Of a stretch of DNA of 64,000 nt, positions 26,661-47,769 are shown in pieces. The position numbers and the translations under genes were made by a program. This stretch comes from Datnioides undecimradiatus (taxonomy: Eukaryota; Chordata; Actinopteri; Lobotiformes; Datnioididae): the NCBI GenBank assembly GCA_008933995.1, contig WARS01000010.1, positions 8,473,001-8,537,000 on the forward strand, read 5' to 3'. The notes under the pieces are model-generated. The model saw nothing but the letters and a program-made list of their open reading frames with translations. It was not told the origin of the DNA and did no database searches. Each line of letters begins with the position of its first letter. Position 1 is the first letter of the stretch.

Positions 26661-27539
26661 CCAAAAGTATTCAGATATTCTTTGTGTGAAGATTTAAGTG
26701 TTGAATTGGATTGTTACACTGAGCTGTCAGACTCATTGTTAAAAGGAAGAACAGTTCTGTGACTGTGCACATCTCTGACTGCACATTTTGTTGCTCAGAT
26801 GTCTGAACACTCTAATTCCCACCTCATTTTGATTTTGTATTTCATAGAAACATTAAACTGAACATTTTTAAATAATATATATCATTAGGTACACTGTCAA
26901 GTGGTGAATTTTCATATGCTAAATCTTTTCACTTCATTCATTTTATTATGATAGGCTCAAAAATGTCATCTTTGTAGCAAACTCAAGGCTCACTGCTAAA
27001 TTGTTCTTGGTGCACTATAGTCTTTATCTAAACACACACAACTCCTCTCTGAGTTTAAACAATCACCAGGTTCTTTGTGCTGCACATGTGGTCCTCCTAA
27101 AGACAAACTGAAGTATTGATTTCCTACAGTATAGACCTGATATATATTGCAGTTGCTATGTAGTTGTTTGAGACTAGTGCAACGTCAGTGTCAAAAAACA
27201 GTAGTCCTCAAATTGTAACGAGTGTACTTTTACTTTTGGTGTACTTTTAATTAGGCAGAAATCAGTGTGAACTTGACATCATTCACACAGATGTAAAATT
27301 TTTATGAATATTTTCTTAATAATGGGTCAAAAACGTATAACCCTAAAATTGAAAGGGACACTTCACTTTAACGCTGTGGTTAATTGGTTAACATGCATGC
27401 ACAAAATGTAACATTTCAGAAGAATGGGTGAGTGCGTATCCTAGAAAAGTGTATAATTTGTAAATTATGTGTGAGATCTGACAACTACAATTTTGTTTTT
27501 ATTTGTTTGGTGAGTGTATTTTGAAGGTAGGGGTTTCCT
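26661..27539. other. rala-cdk13 intergenic spacer
   Basis: AT-rich sequence of about 0.9 kb with no open frame, repeat or RNA gene that I can support. Confidence 0.6.
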
Positions 27540-28568
27540 TTGGCGGTGACGTAACCACTGATCTGGATTACGCATACGGGTATCATTGGTTCACACCGAC
27601 GCACAAGGCCTGTAGTTCGAAAGCTGTCTGGGCCCAGACGAGTAGCCACATTCCGAACAAAGTTACAATATTTTAAAAGAAATTTATGGAATTATTGAGC
27701 CATTTTGCCCGGAAAGACCTTTGCTTCTTTTGGACAATGCGGTGGTAAGAGAGCGACAGTCCGGCAGGATACGTGGAAGCAGACGTGTTTTTGAACAGCT
27801 TTGTTTTATTGCATCTTGGCTGAGTTGCATTCAACTCCACGCAAGGAGAACAGAAAGCTAGCTGGCTAATGTGCTAGCGGCTAGCTAGCTGGCTGGCTAG
27901 CGGCGGCTATCCAGCCAACTCGCGTGCTATTCACTTCCTTGTTGCACATTGGAGTGTGATGGAAGGCGAGAAGAAGTTTGTGAGAGGGAGACGGAGTTTT
28001 TAACTTTTACTTAAACACTAACTGGTTAATGGATTTACATGTCTGCACGAACTGCAGAGTTTCAGAAGAACCGGATTTTAAATTTAGAGGCGCACTGGGC
28101 CTTTGCTTTCACCATGAAATGGAATGCGACTGTGTAGCTGGACACAGTTAGCTACTTGCGGCTAGCTGGCTAAACCGACAACCACTAGCTAGCAAATCTG
28201 GGAGATGTCCGTCCTGGAGTACAATGGTTGAATACCAACTGGCTCCATAACTAAACACCATATGGTGGATTTTATGTAACAGAATCTGCAGACACCAAGT
28301 GTCATGAATTACCGACTCGGGTAACTCACTTTTCCTGGAACCTCAAACGAGCTAGCTCTGTAATGCTAACGTTAAGCTTGTGATTTAGCTGGCTAGCTAG
28401 CTGGCTGTCTAATTGTGAATTTGCTGTTACGTTAGCTAGCCGTTAACTAGCCTGTTACACAGCTAGCCCAATGTTTTGTTCCACGACACAACAAGGAACA
28501 TAGCTTAGGTAAAGTATATAATATAAAGGTTATTCTCGACTTGGCTATAGCATTTATTTCGGAGATAA
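27540..28568 (+). promoter_or_regulatory. cdk13: cdk13 promoter and 5'UTR region with GCTAGC-type clusters
   Basis: A CRE-like TGACGTAA lies at 27547-27554. From about 27850 to 28460 there are dense GCTAGC, GCTAGCTGGC and GTTAGC units, for example around 27856-27905 and 28380-28445. Base composition rises in GC relative to the spacer. An in-frame TAA at 28566-28568 directly precedes the ATG, so the coding start cannot lie further upstream in this exon. The transcription start is not pinpointed. Confidence 0.55.
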
Positions 28569-35783
<7,215 letters not shown>

Positions 35784-36610
35784 GAGACTGAAGTATGACA
35801 TGGCAGTCTGTGACAATGGACAAAAGGCTGGAGGACTCAAGTTTAGAGCCTGAAGCCTCTAAGGCCAGACCAGACGGATCTGGAGATGCACACTCAGTTT
35901 GTAATAACTTAAATCTGTGTAAGGCATTGTATTTCTCCTCAGTCTGGAATGTGGAGTATGTTGCAGGACAGCTGAATAACAACAGGAGGAGCTTTTCTTG
36001 CTCATACCATTTTCATATTTTTTGTAATCTATTCTGCTGTCTTTTAAATTAAACTTCTACCTTTTTTGAGTGTACATTTATCAGGCCGGGTAAAATTTAA
36101 ACCTCTACCTTAGCCTTTCTGTAATTGCTCCAGGGCAAACTAGTATTAATGTTTTGCACTACTGACTGAAGTAGGCGGAAACTATTTTAGTTATGAAAGG
36201 AAACGGATGACGTGCTTTATCTGCACAATTAGGAATGTGACCAGTAATGTAGTGTCCTCTTTTTTATGGCCATGATTATGTTGAAACAATGTTGGCTCAG
36301 TTGAATGGGTTGATGGCTTAGGTATCAGCACAGGGAGCTGTTTGAGGAAAAAGGACCGTTAGTTCCAGAGAGACTGGTAGCACTTGGGCGACTGCAGCAA
36401 ATCTGGTTGGACTTCATGCAGAAAGGCTGTTTTCACTTTAAATTCCACATGCCTTTTTTGCCAATAGTTGTTGTAAAACCATGAGCAAAAACAAAAACAC
36501 ACATAACCCCGAGTTCAAAAAACAAACGTCTTTTTTTTGTACTAAAAAGATTTTGTCCCCCCTCCCTCCCCCTTTGGCAAATGTTTATTAAAGAAATGCC
36601 AACAACACAT
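35784..36610 (+). other. cdk13: cdk13 3'UTR with candidate poly(A) signals
   Basis: Non-coding sequence after the TGA at 35781-35783. ATTAAA hexamers lie at 36048-36053 and 36587-36592. The first would give a 3'UTR of about 0.3 kb, the second about 0.8 kb. Confidence 0.5.
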
Positions 36611-38119
36611 CATTGTCTGCTTAATTACTGTGAGGATCCCTCTCAGTTCCATACACAGATGACACCACTGGATGGCAGTGTCATGTCAGACACCAGCACA
36701 CCCCCACTTACCTGCAGTGAGAGCTCATTGCAACAGATGAATATGGTTTCTGTGATGCAGATTGACATTCAGTGCTGCGGCTGTAGGCAAATGCACTCGC
36801 TTGTAAGTCTCACTCAGAAACCAACAGACCTTAGCAGCCAACATTTCACTGGCGCTCAATCTCGACACTTTTGAGTATATCCACCATTCATAAAATGACA
36901 AGCTGCTTGAGGAAGTCAGTGTAATGCAAATGGACATATTTTGGCTGTATTCGCAGCATGGAAACACTTATCTCTTTTAAAGAAAAGACACTGCCACGTC
37001 TCCCCTGATAATGAATCTCGATGGCGCTAACGCGGCAAAGGAGATAGCGGCACCCGTCAAGGTTCAGACGACTAAATGCACACACGCAACCCTGAACATG
37101 GATGCTTAGCAGTGCGACTGTCAGGAAAGAAAGGAAATGTTTCAGCGGCTGACAGCTCCCAGCAGACTCGATCTTCAAGCACTTTAACTCCTGCTTTGAA
37201 CTTAATGGAGAACAAGTTCCTCAGAGATCACAAACCGGTGTCCCTCACCGCTGCCTCTTAATGCCAACTTTGATACAAAGTCTCCGCATGTCAGTTGACC
37301 TTTTGGTTGCTTTCACCTTTATCAAAGAAGATGTTAAAAGAAAAAGAAAAGATTTTTCCATTACTGTAGAGGAAATTAGAGATCCAACTTGTGTTTATGA
37401 AGTATGAAATTATGGATGAACGTAGGAAACGGACTTCAGAGTGAAAAATTCATATTGTGCATCAAACCACATACCAAAAATATATCAGATTATTACAGAG
37501 TATTACCAAAGTGAAAAGACATTTCAAAGTTGGGAATTAAATTCATGTTGTATATATCAGATTTAACGGAATCCCTGTTTAAAATAATCTAGATTCAGGA
37601 GGATCCAAGTGCAAGCTTGATCTAGAAAATGTTTAAATATTCAGAAATCCATTAAAATAGACTTAATAGCCTAACTGACTTTATATGCTGTAAGACACAA
37701 CACAGAGAAGTAGATTTACTAAAAAACAATACACAACCCATACTGGAGCCACAAACAGCAGATGTGTCCTCCGTTGACTAATAATCCGGGCTACGCGCAG
37801 CTGAACAGACACACACATCTGTCCTTTGTTTTACCCGTCGCATCCACATCTGAATTTGCCCCACGTCACACTGCTGGTGATGAAAAAGCGATTATCTCAG
37901 AGGGGTTCCGTTCTGCAAAGCTAATTCAGAACGTGGACGGCAGCTAGTCTGTGATTAATACGGCGTGGATGATGGATTGTTGAAAATTTACGGCAGCTTC
38001 AGAGAGACTGGCAGCATCATATTCTTTGAATGATTGTAACAACAGTGGGCGCAGCTTAAAAAGAAGAAGGAGATAGAAAAGCTGTGGTAGACTGCAGAGT
38101 CGGCTTTTAAACCACAGAA

Positions 38120-38430
38120 CTAAAATAGTCAAGTAAAGTGCAAGAACCTCAAAGTACAATGCTTGAGTATTCCCATTTGTTTTATTACTTTATACTTTAT
38201 TTCTCTACAGTTCAGAGGTAAATAAGCTGATGAACACCACACAATCCAGTAATGTAATCTACATCCTTCCATACCGCAGTACTTTAAGTATGTTTTGATG
38301 TTTATATTTTAACATCTGAGTATAGTTTTGACTTTGGGACTTAAACATGTAAAAGAATATTAATATCTTGTCATATCATAACTTTTACTTAAGTAAAGGA
38401 TCTTAATACTACTTCTACTATGATGCATTA
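38120..38430. repeat. Dispersed teleost repeat fragment, same family as 13325-14215
   Basis: It contains AAAGTACAATGCTTGAGTA, TTTTACTTAAGTAAAGGATC and TTAATACTACTTCTACTA. These match the common fish element whose tail reads ACTTAAGTAAAGGATCTGAA. Confidence 0.6.
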
Positions 38431-38479
38431 TGATGCACCAGGTGGTTACACTGAACCTTAAGTGTTGTTCTTTTCGTTT

Positions 38480-38665
38480 CCTTCAGAGAAGAAAAGCTCT
38501 CCAGTTCTGATTCAACTGATGCTATTGGTGCAGCAACCTATCCGGTAACCTCTTAAAGAACTTGCTGTTGTCACCATCACACCTAAACCCTGCCTGTTGC
38601 CACCAGTGGTTCCTCATGGGATGCCGACGGGTCCGAGCGACTGTTGCAGTCAGTCAGTTGAAGCT
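38480..38665. repeat. Dispersed repeat pair, copy 1
   Basis: The core ATCACACCTAAACCCTGCCT followed by GTTGCCACCAGTGGTTCCTC recurs in diverged form at 53881-53965. The first phrase there reads GTCACACCTAAACCACGCCT and the order of blocks is the same. The unit boundaries are uncertain. Confidence 0.55.
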
Positions 38666-39276
38666 TATCAAGATTCTGCCCTGCAGCTGCCTCACAAGGT
38701 AACAGTTCCTCCACCACCACTTCGAATGCTGGTCAAAGCCTTTGTTTGGGTGTTCTTTGACACAATTGAAGACGACAAATCGATTACATTTTGATTCCAT
38801 ATTTGATTATGAAAAGGCTAAGATCAGTTTGCAACTGTTTGCTGTAGGCCCTGCAGGTTGGTAGTGACCAAACAAAAAAGGGGAGAGACATCAGTGATCT
38901 TGCACCTAGTCATGTGACTTCCTGTCCGGTAACTAAGAAGGATATGTCTATAAATCCACCCAAATCCAAACAACATGGCAACAATCTACCAAAAAAGAAT
39001 AAAACTAATGTAGAAAAGCAGGAAACCTGGGATGGAAAAAAAGTCAGAAGGAATATTTCTGGAATTTTTCTGCTTCTTAAGGCAGGGCTAATATCTCTAT
39101 GCTAAATGTGGTTGCAAAAGGGGAACACAACAAACCAATCTGACAGGAAAATTGTCAAAAAGAGAAGAAAAAAGAAATCTCATCACATAATCGGTCACAG
39201 CGTGGTCCCTCTTCTTCTTCTGCTGTGTGACAGTGTTTTTTCCAAGTCCTTGTCGTTTCTCTCATTCTTCCACAGA

Positions 39277-39312
39277 AACACACACACACACACACACTCT
39301 CTCTCTCTCTCT
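39277..39312. repeat. Compound (CA)n(CT)n microsatellite
   Basis: About 10 CA units pass directly into about 8 CT units. Confidence 0.9.
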
Positions 39313-40749
39313 AACGAACTGTACTTCCCAGCTGAGGCACACTGTGGTGCTAAAGGACTGGAAAGACGACAACGATAAGCATCTCAATCCATCAACTAGA
39401 TTTCATAAAAGTTGGAAAACTGAGCTTCAGGACCAAGATATACCTTTCATCCTTGATTTAGTGCCTATAAATATGGACACATGCCCGCTAACAGTGATGT
39501 CTGACAAGCAGAGCTGACAGAGTGAATTCATTCATACTGAGTGTTTTTAATATGCGAAGACGGGCTGAAGCCTGTCTCTTCTTCTTCCTTAACTTCTTTA
39601 GCTGCTGGCTGCTTGTTGAAAGTGGAATACGGCCAATTTCATTATGATCCTCGAGCTTATCATATTTGGATAATCAGAGATTTAGCTGGACTTGAGCTTG
39701 TTAACTCATTACTGTTCCAAGGTGGCTGGAGGACAGGAAGAGGCGCTACCTGTGCTAACTGTTGACAGCCGAACGGGGGGAGGAAAATAATTAGTCGTTG
39801 AGGATGATTTATTGAAGAATTAACGTGCTGACTTTGAGTTAACCTTTGAGATTTTGCAGTAACTGAACCATAATGTGACCCACAGTGCATCACTGCGCCT
39901 CGGGCCATACTGCTCCTTGAAGAGGTGAGTCAGCCGAACTAACGGCTGTTTAATGGCCACTGGTCAGACCTTGTTTTCTTTGTCTGAGCACGTGCGTGTG
40001 TTTTTATAAAGAGTGAAATGGAAAGAGTTGGAAGAAGCACAAGGCTGACATTTTTAGATACTGTTTTGTTTACTTTTTTGTTGTTGTTGTTTTTTCTCTT
40101 TGAGTGATTTCCTCCCGGGGCTGCGTTCAAAGTAGTTAATTAAAATGTGAAATCTAAAAGTAGTGGCAGTGAAACAATAGTCACGCAGTCTTCCTCATGC
40201 ATGCGCAGCCAAACTTTCATGGTGTCAGTAATTACGCTGGCTGCAAATTACTTAAGCCTAGGTAGAATACCAACCATTAGCGTCACTACATTACAGGGTG
40301 TTAATCTCCCTTAATGAGCGGTTTCTTTTTAAAGACTCGACATTAACTGTGTAATTTCAGAGATAGTGATTTACCTAATATTTCCCAGAACGAGGGGAGT
40401 AAAGCCTTCAGAGTCGATCAATCACGATGGAGCATTAAAGGGCAGCTTTTCCTCCCTGCTGCTGTGTGTCAGGCCTGTGTGTTCAGCGGCAAGGTGACAC
40501 TGCGTTACAGAGGTCACACTGTGCTGACCTTTATTGCGCCGTCGTCACACATGGTGGCAGACGTGGCCTCTGGTTAGTGAAACCATCGCATGTCAGACAA
40601 TGATGGTTGCCTGTGTGCAGTGTAACTAAGTGAATCTGAGGTACTTGTGTTTTCTTTTCCCGCTGCTACATTAATTGACTTTTTCACGCAAAACATACAA
40701 AGAGCTCATAAGAAATAATGTTGTTTTTATAAACCTTTCTTTTATAATT

Positions 40750-40985
40750 AGAGCTGAAATGTTTGGTTGGTTGAGTTATTTACTGACAGAAAATTAATTA
40801 TCATTAATTAAAATTAAAATCTATTTTTTTATTTTGAGGTTTGTATTATTAAATAGACAAAGCACACATTGTGAAAGTGTCACTATTATGTTAAATCTTA
40901 CAATCAAACAATCAATGGATTCCATTGATATAGAAAATAATGAACAGATTAATATATGATGAAAATAATAAGTTGCAGTCATTTT
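40750..40985. repeat. Dispersed teleost repeat, same family as 10256-10566 (copy 3, internally rearranged)
   Basis: It begins with AGAGCTGAAATGTTTGGTTG and ACTGACAGAAAATTAATTATC-like sequence, and ends with GATGAAAATAATAAGTTGCAG. These are the characteristic ends of the family. The usual central core is mostly absent or scrambled. Confidence 0.6.
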
Positions 40986-41699
40986 CAAAAGAGTTCAAAA
41001 CGAGCTCAGCTTAACTAACAACTACAGTAAAATGCTGCTTTTACATTAGTGCATGCATGTAATAAATGTCTAATGATATAATATATATTATTTTCCACAT
41101 TGGACATTCTCTTACTTAAATAACATTTGCAATGCGTCCTACATATAACAGTGTACTTTTACAGTGTGGAATCGGTCCGTTTACTAAAGGATCTGAGCCC
41201 GTCATCGCCTCATTCTTCATAAGAAGTGAAATTACACAGTTGTATGACTCATCTTATGCACACGTTCATCCCTGTGTTGTCTCCCTTGTACCGTTAGACA
41301 CAGCCTCACCTTCTCCCTGACATCCCCATTAAGTGGAGCCATGTGAAGACAAAGGGCGCTCAAATCATTTACAGCTGATATGACCCATAAATGTCATGCT
41401 CAACCTCACTTCACACCTTACCTTTGACATGGAAGGTCAGGCTCCAGTAAGTCATTATGGAAGTGAATTTTCGCCCTGCCAATCTGCAACCAAACCTCTT
41501 GACCCTCAGACTTGTTTTAGAAGGGCACATCAGAGCTGAACTTGTTAGAGAGCGTTCATTCAGAAAGCCTGACTGCATGAAGCTTAAAAAGACAAACAGT
41601 CATGCAGCTCGGTCCCAGTTGTATGTTTGCACTCAGAGAGCTGTTTGCACTTTACAAGTGTAAAGAATATTAATGGATAAGGTTGTTTCTATCTATTAA

Positions 41700-41702
<3 letters not shown>

Positions 41703-41734
<32 letters not shown>
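41703..41734. repeat. (CA)n microsatellite
   Basis: About 16 uninterrupted CA dinucleotides. Confidence 0.95.
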
Positions 41735-41735
<1 letters not shown>

Positions 41736-44700
41736 GCTTTGGTAAAAACAATGGAGGCATCCTGTGTTTACTGCTTAGAAGTGCTGCTAATCCCTCCTAA
41801 AAAGTCTATTTCCAAGAAATGAGAGACAAATTGATTATAACTTGAATATAACACGTGCGGCTGAATCATAAACTACGTTGCAGAATTAATGATCATCCAT
41901 GCTTTATGTTGAGATTGTTTTGTCACATTGTTGCATTCAGATGTATGTAACTTTTACAGTGGCCCCTATCAGTGGCAATTACGAGATAGTGGCATATTGG
42001 ATGACACGACTTCCTTGTCTCTTTTAACATTAACATAGTGTCAGAAAGAGCAGAACCTTAGAGTGAGGTTGTAATGAGTTTTTATTTAAAACTGAGACTT
42101 TTATTTTCATATTGCAGCTTTCCACCTTCCCCTTTTTTCTGTCGCTCTCTGTGCAGAAGTCACTAACGCTGTTTAGCTATAAAGTTCATGTAGAAGAAAA
42201 GAATTCCCTCTGTAAGTCAGCGGGCTCAGTAATGTTATTTATGCCACATCTAAAGTAAGTTAACATGTGGAATCTGTGAGTAAAATTCTGAGTTGTCATC
42301 AGATAATGCATTTTTATCTAAAGACTAAGGCTATAATGTAAAATAGCTGCCACTGATGGAGGCAACAGTGTATTCAATTGGACAATGGTGCATTTTATTG
42401 CTTTAGTGTTCAGCTTTGGATTTGTGAGAGGAGAAGCTTGTGCTATCTAATCTTTCAAAAGGTACATATTCCAGCTTTAATTATCTCTGTGTTAATTTCA
42501 TAGTCAGCTCAGGGAATGAGCAGAAATGTGTCATCATTTGTCTTGATTTCTGTGACAAATTTATAAATTTTACAGTTTCTGAACTCTTGGAATTTGGGCA
42601 GATTATTTGCATGTGTGACTTTGATTTCTATCCTCTTCTATAGCATCTGTCAATGAGCTGCGACTCATGCAAAGTCTGTGATCTGATGCTGTGTTTACTG
42701 AATGAGGCTACGGGCCAATAAGATCCTGCTTTGAATTGATAGAATTGGCAGCGGTAGTTGGTGTGTGTATTCATTTATAACTTGTGAAGACATTGTTTTA
42801 AAGGGATTCCAGTAGATGATGTCTGCAGAGTGGACGGTGTCAGTAAATCTCCTGCTTTATGCCACGTAAAAACCTCCTATCTCCAAGGTGAAGCAATGCC
42901 AGATGATCTGTGACAAAGGGTACAACTGTTTTTATAAAGCAACTCCCCACACATTATGGCTGGCCAAGCTGTGGCAAAAACAATCTGCAGACAGCCATTA
43001 ACGTAAATTGCGTAAGCAAACACAACCGCTTTTCCATAAATGTGGAGAGAAACATGAAATCAAGCGTGAAATGCGCAAGCGAGAATTATTGTGGCTGAAA
43101 TTGAAATGGCGTAGGGGGGGAAGGATACAAAACAGGCAACCACTTTGAAGTGCGTAAAGGTCGATAAGTCAATAAGACATCTTGTTTATGATTCATTGCT
43201 CGCTCTGTAGATTAAGCCTATCCAAATAATGCACACACTGTGCTCAGCAGTTCTGTTTGTGAAACCTTGACGCTGCACTGGAAGACGAGGCAGATATTTA
43301 TACAGTAAGTGTACAGTACAGCTTGTTCGGCTGCTTGTTTCTCTGCCGGCTCCGCAGAAACATACTGTTCCCATGTTGAGTTTTAAGTGTTATTTCAAAG
43401 TGAATATGCTGCAGGTGAGCCGCTGACATCTTCCTGAGCAAACAAGCTGTCAGAGGAAAACATCCCACCTCATGCTCAGGATGCAGATTTACCTGCAGGG
43501 ACAGAAAAAAACAACTCACCCCACAGACTCTTGAACCCATCATGGCAAAGAAGTAAAACAGCTGGCTGTTTATGAGTAAAAGGAAACCCAACAACGATTA
43601 TGACTGACGCTGTTTAGGGAATATGCCATCATGCTGTAGGCAGGAATTCAAATACATACTGGCTTTTTTAGATGTACATCCAAATGGCAGAATGTTGGGG
43701 AAAAAAGCAACATGTGAATTAAAAAAATGAAACTGATGAGACTTTACAGCTAACAGCAACATTTTTTATGATGCAGTAAGGATGTTTGTTTTGGTAGAGA
43801 CCTGAAGAGGTCACTGAGAAAATCAGAAACCTCCACCTGCACATTAGCGTGAATCAGCTGGCTGCTGATAAAATCCAGGTAATGCAAATAGGTCAAACAT
43901 TTGGCTCAAAGTATTAATTTATTGTTTCTGGGCTCTATCATGGTGTCTTTTGGATAAAATTGTATATGTCAGTTCATAATGTAATCAAATGCTAGCCCCT
44001 CTCTTTGGTTTTCTTTCCAACATGTGTATTTAAAGTGTATGATAATTGTCTTATTTCACACTTTGTGCACAATGAGACTCATATTCTGTTCACACAATAC
44101 TGCATGTGGAGCTTCTGATCTTCTTCATTGCACCAGTGACTTTTCCGAATATGTTTTACTAAATACTAATAACCTTTAATTTGGTCTGCTGTCTTTGGTT
44201 TTGAGTTACTCCACTGATTTTGTATTGTACTTTCATTAACTTCCATTAGGTTTAGAGACATACAGGACATAAATCTGGTAAACACTGGCATCTTTCAAAC
44301 TCCAGCCCCCCAGCTGTGGCACTAGATTGCTGTTAAAAGTCTGTACACAGCAGCTATGCCAGACTGAATAAACACATGATATGACACTGAGTTCTCCATG
44401 ACTAGTAAACTGCATCTGACATGTGCTCCTCTGAGGGCCACAATTCCCAGATTTCCCAGTGGAAATTAGTCTTCCGCTCATCCCTTTTTCCTCAGAGACC
44501 TAGATGAATCTTAAAGACAGATTCGTTATCCAATTAAGGCTCACACCTGCACTTGTTGTAGTCAATGTATTTATTTTTCAGGAGTTAATTGGGTGGGTAG
44601 ACATATTGCATATTTTCTCCCAGATTTCTCAAAGACCAGACATTTGATGCTAAAAATATAAAACAATCCACATTCACGTACTTAGTAGCCGGTGCATTCT

Positions 44701-47400
44701 TAGACAGAAAACAATATCTAAAAAGGGTGTTTGGATTCCATTAGGGAAGCGGCTGCTCCAAACCTCATTATGTTTGCTTGTGAATCATGCAGCAATAATT
44801 AGGTTGCAGGTAAATGACTACCCTTAGGTTGGTCTATGAATGTGGAGGCCCATCCAAAGCAGAATAATTAGAGAAAGAATAAGATAAAAAGGTCTCCCTA
44901 TTACAGCGTCCTTGTTCTTTCTAATCATTCCTCTGAAGTCACAGGATATTATGTAGTTCTTGGTGTCTTTTCCTCCCAGGAGGTCTGATTCGACTTGGCA
45001 TGCGAGTGGTTAACTACATCAGGCATATTGTCAATTGATCTGAAGTTCTGGTGTGTGTTGGCAGTCTGTTGAACTGATGAACGTTGTCTTCTGAATCACA
45101 AATATCCTCCTCCGTCTTTCAGACTGTCGAAAATTATTGGTACCAGTGAGGCCAGAGGGGTGAACGCTGTCTACCCTAATTACTGAAGCTGTTTTTTTTC
45201 TCATCCAACAAAATGTCCTCATTTGCATCCTTTGTCACCCACGGGTTCATTTATGGTCCTCAAGGTTTAACTTCAGGTTGATACTGGCAGAGTTTCCATA
45301 CGGTCTTAAATAAGCATTTTTTTTGCAGGTTACTATATGTAAGAACAAGACCTATTCACAGGTCCTGATCCATTCATTGGCTCCTTAAGGCAGCTCTGTA
45401 GGACTGACATTCAATGTATGTACTAAAGGTTATGATATTACAGCACCTGGAAAAAGACAAACACACAATAATTTTATTTCTGAAATTCCACAAGACTAAA
45501 ATTTCTTAGAACACCTTAATTATTTATCTTCATGTAATATTTCAGAGGGCTCTGTCAGCCCAGGGCCCTTAGCTTTTCCTAACTTTACCCTGCCGTAAAG
45601 AAGGATTTCTTACTCTTTCTGCTTCCCTATCTCTCTCCAGCTGTCACTATTAAAAAAACAAACAAATAAATAAATAAAGCAGAAATACAGAAAAATAAAT
45701 CATTAAAAGTCATCTGACAACATTAAATAAGCCGGTATCTGTGTTTTTAAAGAATTCCTGATGCTAACGTTCACATAATTAGCTACCTAGCCGCATCCTA
45801 TCTACTGCTGGGTAACTGTTGTCATTTCAGATGGAAATATCAACACTGGTTATAAATCACAAGAGTACTAAATATACCACCAGTATTACTGTATGCAGCA
45901 TGCGCAGTACTGTGGGAGGCTTGTCAGGTGTAGCAATACTTGGCTAATGAGGCTAAGAACACTGAAAGGACTGTGGCTTAGCTAATGCTTAGTGACATAA
46001 CTAGGCACTTAGTTTGAGACCTGTGACTTGAGTCTTAAGGCAACTTTGAGACATGTTTGAGAAACTTGATGCTAAAAAGCAAAATCAGATGTCACAACGA
46101 AATAAAGTAGCATCCATTAAAGCTGATATCTTTCAGAAATAACTCATGTACTTCCCATTGAGTTGCTGTGTATTGATGGTGAGACTCCCGTAGTGAGTAG
46201 GCATCAGCTCAAATACTCTCTTGACTCTTATTTGCACTGCCAGGAGATTTGCTGTCTGTCGCTGAAAGATTCACTGGCTGCAGGCAGAGACGAAGACTGA
46301 GAGGATCTACAGATACATATTTCTTCAAGATGAGGAACAATTTTTGTTCTAAATATTATGTTCATTTGAAGTTTGTGTGGAAATTCATAGCTGGGCTTTG
46401 AAAAAAAGTCTTAAAAATATTGTAATATGAAGACCTGCATGTAAATACTATTATTGGCGGGAGTCATTCTGTGCCTTAAGTACTGCTAGGGTTACAATAA
46501 GTGCTAGCCAACCCATAGTCCTGCTTATGAGTCATTTATGACCCTGTGTGGTTTTCTGCTGTAATAGCACTTTGTGTGGAGTGCTGAGATGAGGACAAAC
46601 TGTATATTTAGTGTTCGGCCCAGTCTCTTGCTGTGTGATTAATGAGCAAGCAGACAGACAACCAGGGTGCATTCTAATCACCCACAAGGACAAAGAGTGA
46701 TAGAGAGAGACAGAGGGTGTGAAAAAAGCCTCCTTACTAATGGCTCCAGCGGCCTGTAATCTACAGGAGATTTAACTGAATCTGTAAAGGAAAAGTCCAC
46801 CATAATGATCATTAAAATAATATTCTCATAAAATTAACTTGAAAATCTGCCCACGGAGAATTCGATCTAGTTTTTGCTAGAATAAACATAGGCGAGACAT
46901 GAAGACACCATACTGTGGTGTATGAAATCATAATGAAATTGACCTTTCCTGCAACAGGACAAATTTAACTTACATTTCAAGCATTTCATTACATGAAGCA
47001 TGTTCATTCTATTTACTTGCAGTGTGATGCACCTCTACGGTTCATGCTGTTGCTGTGAACATGCACACACTACAGCATTTTAAAATTGAAAGCATAAAAA
47101 AAGCAAGAGACTGAACGTTGAATTGAGATTTTTTCAATTTTCCCTTTTTTTCATTTTTTTAATTTCATTTTTTACAGAACACAGATGCATTTTCTTTTAC
47201 ATTTTGATTGAATAATGTAGTTACGTAGATGATCCTTTCTGAACAGTTGCCCCTTTCAACATCCGCTATTCACATAGCAGCGTCAGCATTTTGATATTGA
47301 TGAAGCGTCTTTTTTGTTTTTTAGCTCTATTTTGGTCTCAACCAACCCCTGAGAAAAACATCTGTCTCTTTAGCTGCTAAATGCTCCACTGAGTTCAGCT

Positions 47401-47439
47401 GAGAGAGAGAGAGAGAGAGAGGGGGAGAGAGAGAGAGAT
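47401..47439. repeat. (GA)n microsatellite
   Basis: GA repeats broken once by a short G run near 47421-47425. Confidence 0.9.
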
Positions 47440-47769
47440 GAGATGTATGTTAGCAGGCTTATTGTATGATGTCCAGTGGGTGTCAGTAATGGTTCAACAC
47501 GGTCAGTGTTGGCTGATCTGACCAGGTTCAGTTTTGTGTGAGGTTACAGAGGTCATGTGATGCTACAGTATCATCATATTTTCTGGTTTTATTAAGTATT
47601 TGCTAAAGCAGCGTTTGTTTAAGTTCCAAAGTTAGTACTCGATGTGAGATTGCTGGTTGTTATTGTTGTGTTGTCCTTAAAAGAAAGAGCACGTCATCAT
47701 AGTCATCACTCACTCGTATAAGGAATAAAGCAGAGTCTGTCTTAACAGGGCATGGATTTTATTCTCTTT

